Positions 1-5,088 of a stretch of 5,088 nt of DNA are shown here, in pieces. The position numbers and the translations under genes were made by a program. Location: assembly GCA_023136735.1 (NCBI GenBank), contig JAGLQQ010000043.1, positions 1 through 5,088 of the forward strand, given 5' to 3'. Positions within the stretch are counted from its first letter, which is position 1. Every line of letters begins with the position of its first letter. The DNA is from Candidatus Omnitrophota bacterium (GTDB lineage Bacteria; Omnitrophota; Gorgyraeia; B26-G9). The notes under the pieces were generated by a model. The model did not search any database. It was not told where the DNA came from and was given only the letters and a program-made list of their open reading frames with translations.

Positions 1-131
1 TAAATACAATTTCACCTGGCTGTTTACCACGATTTCGCCCGCATACAACTTTAAGTGGTTATCCAATTCTTTCTAAATACTTACTACCACTTGTCTTAAT
101 CTTCTTTTGCAGAATTCTATTTAGGAATCAG
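1..131. repeat. Dispersed intergenic repeat, left copy (copy A)
   Basis: This segment recurs in direct orientation at 4976-5088. The first 25 bases differ from the other copy at one position. Bases 67-88 match 5025-5046 exactly, and bases 96-131 match 5053-5088 at 33 of 36 positions. The middle (about 26-66) diverges and is longer here by roughly 18 bases. Similarity starts at base 1, so the element may continue beyond the left edge of the window. No open frame with a credible start runs through both copies, so it looks like a non-coding dispersed repeat or a decayed element. Confidence 0.8.
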
Positions 132-155
132 GGGAATAACTCCTTAAACACAATT

Positions 156-182
156 AAACCCACCCAAAAGGGCGGTTTTTTT
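156..182. terminator. Intrinsic terminator, probably bidirectional
   Basis: A short GC stem (160-165 pairing with 170-175, loop AAAA) is flanked by AAA on the left and seven T on the right (176-182). Read on the plus strand it is a stem with one A/C mismatch followed by a good U-tract, suited to a gene entering from the left. Read on the minus strand the mismatch becomes a G-U wobble, so the six-pair stem is complete, but the following U-tract is only moderate (GUUUAAUU). It lies 60-90 bases past the stop of the phosphorylase gene and could end that transcript. Confidence 0.6.
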
Positions 183-242
183 ATCTATTTAGGTGACTTT
201 TAAAATTTATTCAATTATGTTCAGGTCTTTGCTGTATTTGAT

Positions 243-3200
243 CTATTTTAACTCTACATCGATCTTGCTGACTAGTCCATCTCTAAGTTTTTCAGCCAAA
301 GATCTGGGAAAAACTGCTCCTTTGACCTTCACAGTTTTACCATCACGCATTTTAATCTCCATAGCGCATGGCTTGACCGCATCATTGCCATAGGTATTTT
401 TTCCCTGGGGATTATGATAGACTACTAGGGTGAAACTTAAAAAATTAAACGCGTATGAGCCTTTGGGCAATTCAAGTTTTGTACTCTTTCCCGTATTTTG
501 GCAATAATCGACAACTGATCTCTCTTTTGTAAACATCCAGGCTGGTAATACTGGCTCAAATTCAGCGATCAGCTTATGCTCAGCATCAAGTTTAAATGGA
601 TTTTTACCTACATTCATCCATAGCCACATATTTATGAGCTCTGCAGTGGAGCCGCTAAGACGCGCCACAAATCCATTACCATGCAGTGATTTATCAGGAA
701 AAGCACTGCTGACGATAAAAGAAGAATTTTCCAGAATACTGCGGCCGTATCTTTCTGCTGGCTGAAATGGTACAAGCACATTCTTAAATTCTGTAAAGAA
801 TTCATCATAGAAATCGTGCCGCAATAGCTCCAGTATGAATTTGTACTCCATATGCAGCCAAACAGATTCGTTTTCAAGCCATCCAGGGGTAAAAGCCCTT
901 GCGCGTCCGATATCTTTAGTGACTTTATCAAGTGAAGCATTGACTTTAAACATCTTAAGCGGCTTATCATATAAATCACTTTTTTTAGTTTTTTCATAGA
1001 TCGTTTTGACTTTATTTTTGTCTTTTTCGCATTTTAAAGCATGCACTTGAGCTTCCAGGAACAGCGGCAACGGCTTTTGTTTGAATTTCGTAGGCCTTAC
1101 ACAAAAGAAATTATCACTGCTCATTTTAAATCCGTATTTAGTCTTGATTTTATCATAGTTTACTACTTCATTAATAAAATAGGTATGATACAATCCCGAC
1201 TTTTTGTCTTTTGAATTCTCAAGGCTTATTTCAAGTTTTGCTGTCATCTTTTTCAATGTTTCTACTATATCTGAGAGTTTAATATCAAAAAGCTTACCGC
1301 TGATACCTTTTGATATTATCTTACGATACGCTTCTTTTATCGTATAAGACTTATCCCAGTAGACCATATCACGGTCATTGCTTTTTTCCTGCAGATAGAC
1401 ATTAACTAATGATCCTATGTCATTGAAAAATGAAAGCAGTTCCATTGTCAGGCTGATCGGCATATTCATATTAACATCTAGTGAACTGATACAATCTAAT
1501 ATGAAATCTATCAATCGCTTTAGTTCAAATACTTCATTAACTGAAGAGCCGAAAAGACCCGGCAGCCCGTTTAGAGCATCATACCAGCCGGGCTTATTAG
1601 CCTCCATCTCAATCCCGCACCCATAAGCATCAAGTGAAGCCATTTTATTTGTAATAAGACAGATCATTTTTCCAAGCATCGTGGTCTTATATACTGTTCC
1701 CTTACCTAGTTCTGTTCTAACTGCCCAGTCATCAGAGCTAATCTGACGCGACAATTCAGAGTCTTCCTCGATCTCCTCGATAGAAACAGAATGGTACTGT
1801 CTAACGCAGTCATTATAAAGAATATATTTCTCATCACGCGGTTTAACTTTAACAACGTTATTGAAATAAACAAATTTCTTTCTGTAAAAGATAAGATCTT
1901 TTAACTTTTCAGGATAGATCGCGAGATAAGACTCTAAAGCATCCAGATTATATGTCCAGTGGTCTACCCAAAAACCATCTCCATGTTCCGCGTTCTGCTG
2001 TCTTAAGCACCCGGCAAGCAATTCCTTTAAAAACCTCTCTTTGGGTACATTAAGCTTGATTTCATGAGTTTCAATAAACATAAATAAGGAGCCAAGAGAA
2101 AATTGCTTTTTTACATATTTATAAATTTTCGGTATATCATCTTTGTTTTTTATTAGTTGGGCAATAGCTTTAAATGCTTCTTCATTGCGGATTTTAAATC
2201 TATCACCAAAAACAACCAACGGATTAAACCCGTCAAGCTGAATAAGGTTAAAAAAAGTACTTATATTAGCATCTTTCACATCTGTATTAAACCAAACGTC
2301 ATTACGGCGGTTCTGGTTTATATCGCGAAAGTTTCCGTTACCCTGAGAGAAATATGTAGCTTCCGTAAGGAAATTATTGTAATCACGCTCAAGATCACCG
2401 TGTTTTCTTGAATATAAATGATAAATGTGGGATTTATCTTTTCCCTGCAATGTAGTCGCCAAACCGCCTCTTAAAACATTGTCAAGGTAAGTCTGCTTAC
2501 AATAAAGATCATAAGTTGAATTTGAGCTTTTCGTAAATATATTGTTTTGGACCTTTTTTACTTCTTGTATATAATCATCATTTGTCTTTTTTAGGAAAGC
2601 AGGGTTTTCAGTTTTAGTTATTAAAGTCTGTAATTGTTTATTAGTTCGGGAATAACCCATGAAACTTGAAATTTTAATTTCCTGCTTAGGCTTTAAAACT
2701 ATATCGAAATAGCTAAAACCTGAAGGTGTTTTACTTGAGGAAATCTGTTCAGCGGGGACTTTAAAATTTTCCCTGCAAAAACTACGAGGATAATTAAAAG
2801 TATTCACTGCCCCAAACACAAGCTGAGGATCGACGATAAACTGTGCATCTTTTTTAACTTTACCAACATAAGCATAGCTGTAATAAAAATTTCCACCTTG
2901 TATATATTTCACCTGAGGCGTATCCGCCGGATCAACTGCCAGATTATATAAAGGCGCTTTAAATTTAGTTACAAACTCAACCTGCATCCATGCTTCAATT
3001 GTACGGCCGAGTTCTTTCAAAAATCTATCATTTGCCCCATAAGGAACAACCTGCGGTAACCCATCTATAATTTCCAGTTTTTTAACTAATTTAGAAGTAT
3101 TTTTTATTGTAAGATTTCTTATTAGAGCTCCCATAGGCTCATTTGACAGGGTATGATATTCAACATCGAATTTTAACCCCATTGTTTTGTTATCTTCCTG

Positions 3201-3578
3201 CAAAGCAAAATCTTCCGGAGTAATCATCATTTTACGCATAAAAATCATGTCTTGCGTACTTAATTTATTTCTAAAAGGCTCATAGGATTTATGGTCTTTG
3301 GGATCGTTAACTTTAATAAATGTTCTAAAACCGCGTCGTGATACAAACTGCCAGGCTCTATTGGCCGGAAAAAACTCAAGCATAGAGCTCTTTTTGCCTT
3401 CTATTCCAAAGCTTACTATTCCCTGGCCTCGGTTTACATAAAAAACCCACATGGGAATACCATACAAGCCAGCTATGCCCGGGAAGAAACTGGCAAATGG
3501 CTTTCCCAGATCATAGTTTTCGATCACAAATTTTCCATCTTCTTGTAAATAATATTTCACCTTGCGTGGTTTTTTCAT
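243..3578 (-). CDS. Inverting carbohydrate phosphorylase-like protein (GH94/GH149/GH161 type, clan GH-Q)
   Basis: This 1111-residue protein has no signal peptide or membrane segment and should be cytoplasmic. Family resemblance suggests phosphorolysis of a beta-linked oligosaccharide to a sugar 1-phosphate. The N-terminal beta-sandwich region (about 25-310) contains FFPGIAGLYGIPMWVFYVNR (31-50) and GFRTFIKV. An (alpha/alpha)6-barrel-like region (about 360-1010) follows, then a small C-terminal beta domain. GNFRD (415-419) matches the segment of GH94 enzymes that carries the general acid, making D419 the candidate. KPGWYDALNGLPG (662-674) and HGNGF with SGSTAE (966-980) resemble conserved active-site loops, with T978 a likely phosphate contact. 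Typical GH94 enzymes are about 800 residues, so the length is closer to GH149 proteins. The start is supported by AGGAG at 3585-3589, six bases upstream of the ATG. The gene appears to be a single transcription unit with promoter 3623-3651. The substrate cannot be told from sequence, and a hydrolase or a catalytically altered homologue is possible. Confidence 0.85.
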   Translation of the reverse strand: MKKPRKVKYYLQEDGKFVIENYDLGKPFASFFPGIAGLYGIPMWVFYVNRGQGIVSFGIEGKKSSMLEFFPANRAWQFVSRRGFRTFIKVNDPKDHKSYEPFRNKLSTQDMIFMRKMMITPEDFALQEDNKTMGLKFDVEYHTLSNEPMGALIRNLTIKNTSKLVKKLEIIDGLPQVVPYGANDRFLKELGRTIEAWMQVEFVTKFKAPLYNLAVDPADTPQVKYIQGGNFYYSYAYVGKVKKDAQFIVDPQLVFGAVNTFNYPRSFCRENFKVPAEQISSSKTPSGFSYFDIVLKPKQEIKISSFMGYSRTNKQLQTLITKTENPAFLKKTNDDYIQEVKKVQNNIFTKSSNSTYDLYCKQTYLDNVLRGGLATTLQGKDKSHIYHLYSRKHGDLERDYNNFLTEATYFSQGNGNFRDINQNRRNDVWFNTDVKDANISTFFNLIQLDGFNPLVVFGDRFKIRNEEAFKAIAQLIKNKDDIPKIYKYVKKQFSLGSLFMFIETHEIKLNVPKERFLKELLAGCLRQQNAEHGDGFWVDHWTYNLDALESYLAIYPEKLKDLIFYRKKFVYFNNVVKVKPRDEKYILYNDCVRQYHSVSIEEIEEDSELSRQISSDDWAVRTELGKGTVYKTTMLGKMICLITNKMASLDAYGCGIEMEANKPGWYDALNGLPGLFGSSVNEVFELKRLIDFILDCISSLDVNMNMPISLTMELLSFFNDIGSLVNVYLQEKSNDRDMVYWDKSYTIKEAYRKIISKGISGKLFDIKLSDIVETLKKMTAKLEISLENSKDKKSGLYHTYFINEVVNYDKIKTKYGFKMSSDNFFCVRPTKFKQKPLPLFLEAQVHALKCEKDKNKVKTIYEKTKKSDLYDKPLKMFKVNASLDKVTKDIGRARAFTPGWLENESVWLHMEYKFILELLRHDFYDEFFTEFKNVLVPFQPAERYGRSILENSSFIVSSAFPDKSLHGNGFVARLSGSTAELINMWLWMNVGKNPFKLDAEHKLIAEFEPVLPAWMFTKERSVVDYCQNTGKSTKLELPKGSYAFNFLSFTLVVYHNPQGKNTYGNDAVKPCAMEIKMRDGKTVKVKGAVFPRSLAEKLRDGLVSKIDVELK

Positions 3579-3622
3579 CTTATTCTCCTGATTTTTTAAG
3601 AATATCCGTTTTTTGTTTATAT

Positions 3623-3651
3623 ATAATAATTAGTGCCTGTTATATAGTGAA
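3623..3651 (-). promoter_or_regulatory. Sigma-70-type promoter of the phosphorylase gene
   Basis: Read on the minus strand, TTCACT (3646-3651) serves as -35 and TATTAT (3623-3628) as -10, separated by exactly 17 bases. They match consensus at 4 of 6 and 5 of 6 positions. Transcription would start near 3616, giving a leader of about 38 bases that ends in the AGGAG ribosome binding site. The -35 box lies in one arm of the dyad at 3647-3683, so a protein bound there could block or assist polymerase. Confidence 0.5.
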
Positions 3652-3683
3652 GCTCTATGGGTTTACACCCATAGCATCTTCAC
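3647..3683. promoter_or_regulatory. 37-base dyad: operator candidate or hairpin upstream of the phosphorylase
   Basis: The core is a perfect 8-base inverted repeat, CTATGGGT (3655-3662) against ACCCATAG (3667-3674), with a 4-base centre. Outer arms GTGAAG (3647-3652) and CTTCAC (3678-3683) also pair, separated from the core by 2 and 3 unpaired bases. It overlaps the -35 box of the phosphorylase promoter. No U-tract follows on either strand, which argues against a terminator. A regulator operator is one reading; a structured repeat remnant is the other. Confidence 0.55.
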
Positions 3684-3766
3684 GTTTCGCCTTCGGCGTA
3701 ACATCCGACTAACACTTGTCCTCCTATCTTTTTGGTGGAAACTAGAAGATAATCAAAGGCAATCAT
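3680..3766 (-). other. Short open frame of 28 codons, probably not a gene
   Basis: An ATG at 3764-3766 opens a frame of 28 residues that ends in TGA at 3680-3682. GAGG lies six bases before the ATG, a weak ribosome binding site. The peptide ends VGCYAEGET and resembles nothing I can name. The frame starts inside the palindrome at 3766-3785 and ends inside the dyad at 3647-3683, so it may simply be the open interior of a small repeat element. I list it so that the stretch is not left blank. Confidence 0.15.
3684..3702. repeat. Short GC-rich palindrome
   Basis: CGCC (3688-3691) pairs with GGCG (3695-3698) around a 3-base loop, and GTT (3684-3686) pairs with AAC (3700-3702) after one mismatch. 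It sits directly beside the 37-base dyad. It stands out in AT-rich surroundings and resembles in style the GC-rich palindrome at 4959-4973. No U-tract follows, so it is not a standard terminator. Confidence 0.45.
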
Positions 3767-3785
3767 CTATGGCCTCACGCCCATA
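3766..3785. repeat. Second palindrome, related to the dyad core at 3654-3673
   Basis: These 20 bases match 3654-3673 at 16 positions, sharing TCTATGG at the left and CCCATA at the right. The inverted arms here are TATGG and CCATA, shorter than in the other copy. The two copies lie 112 bases apart in the gap between the phosphorylase and thioesterase genes. They could be paired binding sites, or the ends of a small element. Confidence 0.5.
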
Positions 3786-3832
3786 AAATTCTGCAGCAAT
3801 AATTAAATAATCCACTATTTAAATCATCTCAC

Positions 3833-4084
3833 TCAATCGACTTTTATACATTTTGCACTACCTGTACCAATCATATGCCCATCCTCATCAACACAAGCTG
3901 CCTTTGTATAAAAAACTTTTTTTGCCTTTTTTTCGATACTTGCGCTGAATATCAGCTTTTTTCCAACATAAGCGGGAAAGTTTAATCTCACAGAAAACTC
4001 AGCGGTAACCGCATTAATACCATGCTTCCACAATACGGTAACCATGGCTTCATCCATAATTAATCCGATAATACCGCCATGCAC
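3833..4084 (-). CDS. C-terminal portion of a PaaI-type hotdog thioesterase
   Basis: The longest uninterrupted frame here begins at a GTG (4082-4084) and gives 83 residues. The GTG is almost certainly an internal valine, because it falls just before the conserved family motif HGGIIGLIMDEAM (2-14), which normally sits about 50 residues into the protein. The Asp/Glu pair after HGG marks the start of the long hotdog helix, where PaaI-family enzymes carry their catalytic acid. The rest (about 25-83) reads as the beta-strands of the hotdog sheet and ends normally in CIKVD before TGA at 3833-3835. PaaI relatives hydrolyse acyl-CoA thioesters, often aryl-CoAs, in the cytoplasm. The true gene extends upstream in another frame (see the pseudogene entry). 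On its own this frame would lack the first strand and the CxxC region and is unlikely to fold fully. Confidence 0.6.
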   Translation of the reverse strand: MHGGIIGLIMDEAMVTVLWKHGINAVTAEFSVRLNFPAYVGKKLIFSASIEKKAKKVFYTKAACVDEDGHMIGTGSAKCIKVD

Positions 4085-4238
4085 AATTCCAGAAAATTCT
4101 TTATATTCTTTTTGCCCAATAAACTCAAGTACGCGCCGTTTGATTTTCTTGAAGCGCTAAGTCCAATTTAAGACCCCGCTTATTATTACGGCCGCATACA
4201 AAGCAATACTTAGCATCTTTTAAGACAATTTTTTTCAA
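3833..4238 (-). pseudogene. PaaI-family thioesterase gene split by a one-base frameshift
   Basis: Upstream of the HGG segment the same frame continues (SGIV just before HGG, preceded by FIGQKEYKEF) back to a TAG at 4157-4159, without an ATG, GTG or TTG. A second frame, one base out of register, begins at TTG 4236-4238 and encodes KDAKYCFVCGRNNKRGLKL and onward to TGA at 4125-4127. CFVCG...GLKL is the usual N-terminal signature of PaaI-like hotdog thioesterases. Joining the frames needs a single +1 shift between about 4128 and 4156. The span of 406 bases minus one gives exactly 135 codons, or 134 residues, the usual family length. So one extra base, real or a sequencing error, disrupts the gene. 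The TTG start has no clear Shine-Dalgarno site and is uncertain. A +1 programmed shift is conceivable but unsupported. The gene is separate from its neighbours, 125 bases after PilZ and 254 before the phosphorylase. Confidence 0.8.
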
Positions 4239-4316
4239 GATATTATCTGGAGGATGGTGAAAGATATTACACTTTCAAGGCGGTATTAGAATTTAATCGA
4301 GGACATCCTTAAAAAA

Positions 4317-4346
4317 ATTATATTTCCAACATCAATCTATTCTTAA
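4317..4346 (-). promoter_or_regulatory. Possible promoter of the thioesterase gene
   Basis: On the minus strand a perfect TATAAT (4317-4322) lies 18 bases after TTAAGA (4341-4346), which matches the -35 consensus at 4 of 6 positions. Transcription would begin near 4310, about 70 bases before the proposed TTG start. The surroundings are AT-rich, so chance matches are easy. The position between the PilZ stop and the thioesterase start fits an independent unit. Confidence 0.4.
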
Positions 4347-4363
4347 AGTTTTATATGCTAAAA

Positions 4364-4717
4364 TTATGACTTTTTTTGTAACGCAAGATATTCTTCTAAA
4401 TAGACCTTATCCTGCTGATCAATAAAAGTAAATTCTACACCGACTGGAAATACCTCTCTGCCAATATCATCTTTTTTGTTTTCTGAGCCAATCCAGCGAA
4501 CACTTGCCTCAGCTAAAGTCATATCAGGATTATTTGGCACATCAATACTTAGATCCAGATTTGCGTTTAAACTTGGTCTCTTTAAGCTAAGCAGTCTTGC
4601 ACCGCCAAGGCTAACATCTTCGGTAAATCCCTCAGACTTAATTCCCTGCCCAACTCTCGTAGAAAATTTAACAAAAAGTGAAATGTCTAATCTTTGGATT
4701 TGCCGTCGCTCTTGCAT
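4364..4717 (-). CDS. Stand-alone PilZ-domain protein, cyclic-di-GMP effector
   Basis: The 117-residue protein is a single PilZ domain, a soluble beta-barrel that binds cyclic-di-GMP and then alters a partner protein, often in motility, exopolysaccharide or adhesion control. Both parts of the ligand motif are intact: RRQIQR (4-9) supplies RxxxR (R5, R9), and DVSLGG (34-39) supplies D/NxSxxG (D34, S36, G39). Downstream, ASVRWIG (71-77) and PVGVEF (91-96) fit the later strands of the fold. A short helix-like tail (about 102-115) closes the protein. There is no signal peptide, membrane segment or second domain. The ATG is fixed by a complete AAGGAGGT at 4721-4728. The promoter at 4794-4822 is strong, giving a leader of about 70 bases. 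No diguanylate cyclase, phosphodiesterase or motility gene lies in the window, so the output pathway is unknown. Family confidence is high; the biological role is open. Confidence 0.92.
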   Translation of the reverse strand: MQERRQIQRLDISLFVKFSTRVGQGIKSEGFTEDVSLGGARLLSLKRPSLNANLDLSIDVPNNPDMTLAEASVRWIGSENKKDDIGREVFPVGVEFTFIDQQDKVYLEEYLALQKKS

Positions 4718-4720
4718 AAC

Positions 4721-4728
4721 ACCTCCTT
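4721..4728 (-). promoter_or_regulatory. Full-length Shine-Dalgarno site of the PilZ gene
   Basis: AAGGAGGT is complementary to the 16S rRNA 3' end over eight bases, with three bases between it and the ATG. It settles the start of the PilZ protein and suggests efficient translation. The phosphorylase has only AGGAG, and the thioesterase start has no visible site. Confidence 0.85.
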
Positions 4729-4793
4729 GATTACCACTGCAAATTTTTAGTTTCCATTTAATATTATTAATATATCCTATTTTTCTTGCTTAT

Positions 4794-4822
4794 ATTGTAC
4801 CATTTCAGCATTATTTTATCAA
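4794..4822 (-). promoter_or_regulatory. Strong sigma-70 promoter with extended -10, driving PilZ
   Basis: On the minus strand TTGATA (4817-4822) is the -35 (5 of 6) and TACAAT (4794-4799) the -10 (5 of 6), with the optimal 17-base spacing. The two bases TG one position before the -10 add an extended -10 element. Transcription would begin near 4787, leaving an AT-rich leader of about 70 bases before the PilZ start. This is the best promoter match in the window. Confidence 0.7.
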
Positions 4823-4908
4823 GAATCTTTAATAGGCCCCAACTCCTAGATAGAAAATACTTTTTCTTTGCTCATCAAACAGATTGTGGGAATTGCATTT
4901 GCGGATTT
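4823..4908. other. Gene-free stretch with no recognisable signal
   Basis: I see no open frame with a ribosome binding site, no tRNA-like fold, no convincing promoter facing right, and no repeat in these bases. They are part of the 358-base gene-free region from 4731 to the right edge, which otherwise holds the PilZ promoter, a long hairpin, a GC-rich palindrome and repeat copy B. Confidence 0.5.
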
Positions 4909-4950
4909 TAATCAGTTGATTTACAAGGATGTGTAAAATTCAACTGATTA
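4909..4950. repeat. Long hairpin of 17 base pairs
   Basis: TAATCAGTTGA (4909-4919) pairs perfectly with TCAACTGATTA (4940-4950). After a 2-base bulge (4938-4939), TTTACA (4920-4925) pairs with TGTAAA (4932-4937), closing on the 6-base loop AGGATG. The 17 pairs make it the longest inverted repeat I can see in the window. No U-tract follows on either side, so it is not a normal terminator. It ends 8 bases before a GC-rich palindrome and 25 bases before repeat copy B. Confidence 0.75.
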
Positions 4951-4958
4951 CCTCGCAG

Positions 4959-4973
4959 TCCGCCTAAGGCGGA
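4959..4973. repeat. GC-rich palindrome next to repeat copy B
   Basis: TCCGCC (4959-4964) pairs with GGCGGA (4968-4973) around the loop TAA. It sits two bases before the start of repeat copy B (4976). It may be the outer edge of that element, because the left copy begins at the window edge and its equivalent flank cannot be seen. Confidence 0.6.
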
Positions 4974-4975
4974 AG

Positions 4976-5088
4976 TAAATACAATTTCACCAGGCTGTTT
5001 GCTGTGATTTCCCCCCATAAACACTTCTTTCTAAATACTTACTACCTCTGGATTAATCTTCCTTTGCAGAATTCTATTTAGAAATTAG
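4976..5088. repeat. Dispersed intergenic repeat, right copy (copy B)
   Basis: This is the direct repeat of 1-131. Exact or near-exact blocks at the start, middle (5025-5046) and end (5053-5088) are separated by a diverged part that is shorter here. The copy runs to the last base of the window, so its right boundary is not visible. Differences between the copies are mostly point changes plus one deletion or insertion, which suggests an old duplication or two members of a larger family. An assembly artefact would be expected to give identical copies. Confidence 0.8.

Noticed and set aside
88..110. Similarity of CACTTGTC in copy A (88-95) with 3713-3720
   Set aside because: Eight identical bases with weak flanking similarity in AT-rich DNA are not enough to claim a further repeat copy.
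632..997. Minus-strand open frame of 121 codons inside the phosphorylase gene
   Set aside because: It is wholly contained in a real gene on the same strand in another frame; the protein encoded in the main frame carries the conserved HGNGF and SGSTAE motifs.
2157..2411. Plus-strand open frame of 84 codons inside the phosphorylase gene
   Set aside because: It is antisense to the region holding the candidate catalytic motif GNFRD, and has no start signals or recognisable product.
3497..3712. Plus-strand open frame of 71 codons across the start of the phosphorylase gene
   Set aside because: It is antisense to the conserved first residues of the phosphorylase and to its promoter, has no ribosome binding site, and its translation shows no domain.
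3684..3720. Possible integron attC-like site (GTT...AAC boxes around a GC palindrome)
   Set aside because: The outer boxes do not fit the GTTRRRY and RYYYAAC consensus, there is no second site of matching layout, and no integrase is in view.
4125..4130. prfB-like programmed +1 frameshift site at the TGA of the thioesterase N-terminal frame
   Set aside because: The sequence ACT TGA G does not match the known slippery CTT TGA C, and no internal Shine-Dalgarno site is placed just before it; a simple one-base insertion is the plainer explanation.
4476..4730. Plus-strand open frame antisense to the PilZ gene
   Set aside because: It is the mirror of a clear PilZ domain with both ligand motifs and a perfect Shine-Dalgarno site on the minus strand.
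4901..4975. Possible tRNA or tRNA-derived fold
   Set aside because: The main stem is a single 17-pair hairpin; no cloverleaf, T-loop sequence or CCA-type acceptor end can be drawn.
1..5088. CRISPR array
   Set aside because: The repeats are only two copies almost 5 kb apart, too long and too diverged, with no regular spacers.

Overview
This is an AT-rich bacterial window, roughly 35-40% GC by eye. It carries three genes or gene remnants, all read from the minus strand, plus an unusual amount of structured intergenic DNA. Canonical sigma-70-type promoters and purine-rich Shine-Dalgarno sites indicate a bacterium. The main protein resembles long cellobiose-phosphorylase-like proteins that I associate with uncultivated anaerobic lineages such as Omnitrophota. 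That placement is a low-confidence impression, because the window holds no phylogenetic marker.

Layout from left to right: (1) 1-242 holds one copy of a dispersed repeat (1-131) and an intrinsic terminator (156-182). (2) 243-3578 (minus) is a 1111-residue inverting carbohydrate phosphorylase-like protein of the GH94/GH149/GH161 type (clan GH-Q), with its own promoter at 3623-3651. (3) 3579-3832 is intergenic and contains two related palindromes (3647-3683 and 3766-3785). One of them overlaps the -35 box of the phosphorylase promoter. (4) 3833-4238 (minus) is a PaaI-type hotdog thioesterase gene split by a one-base frameshift. Its N-terminal part lies in a different frame and is easily missed. 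(5) 4364-4717 (minus) is a stand-alone PilZ-domain protein with an intact cyclic-di-GMP binding motif, a full Shine-Dalgarno sequence and a strong extended -10 promoter. (6) 4731-5088 is gene-free. It holds the PilZ promoter, then about 80 bases in which I see nothing, then a 42-base hairpin, a short GC-rich palindrome and a second copy of the repeat found at the left edge.

The three genes probably form separate transcription units. Each has a promoter candidate, the gaps are 125 and 254 bases, and no metabolic link between them is evident. The phosphorylase should act in the cytoplasm on a beta-linked oligosaccharide, conserving bond energy as a sugar 1-phosphate. PilZ would be a cyclic-di-GMP effector whose partner is not visible here. 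The most notable observations are the hidden frameshifted thioesterase, the repeat pair close to both window edges, and the palindrome placed at the phosphorylase promoter.
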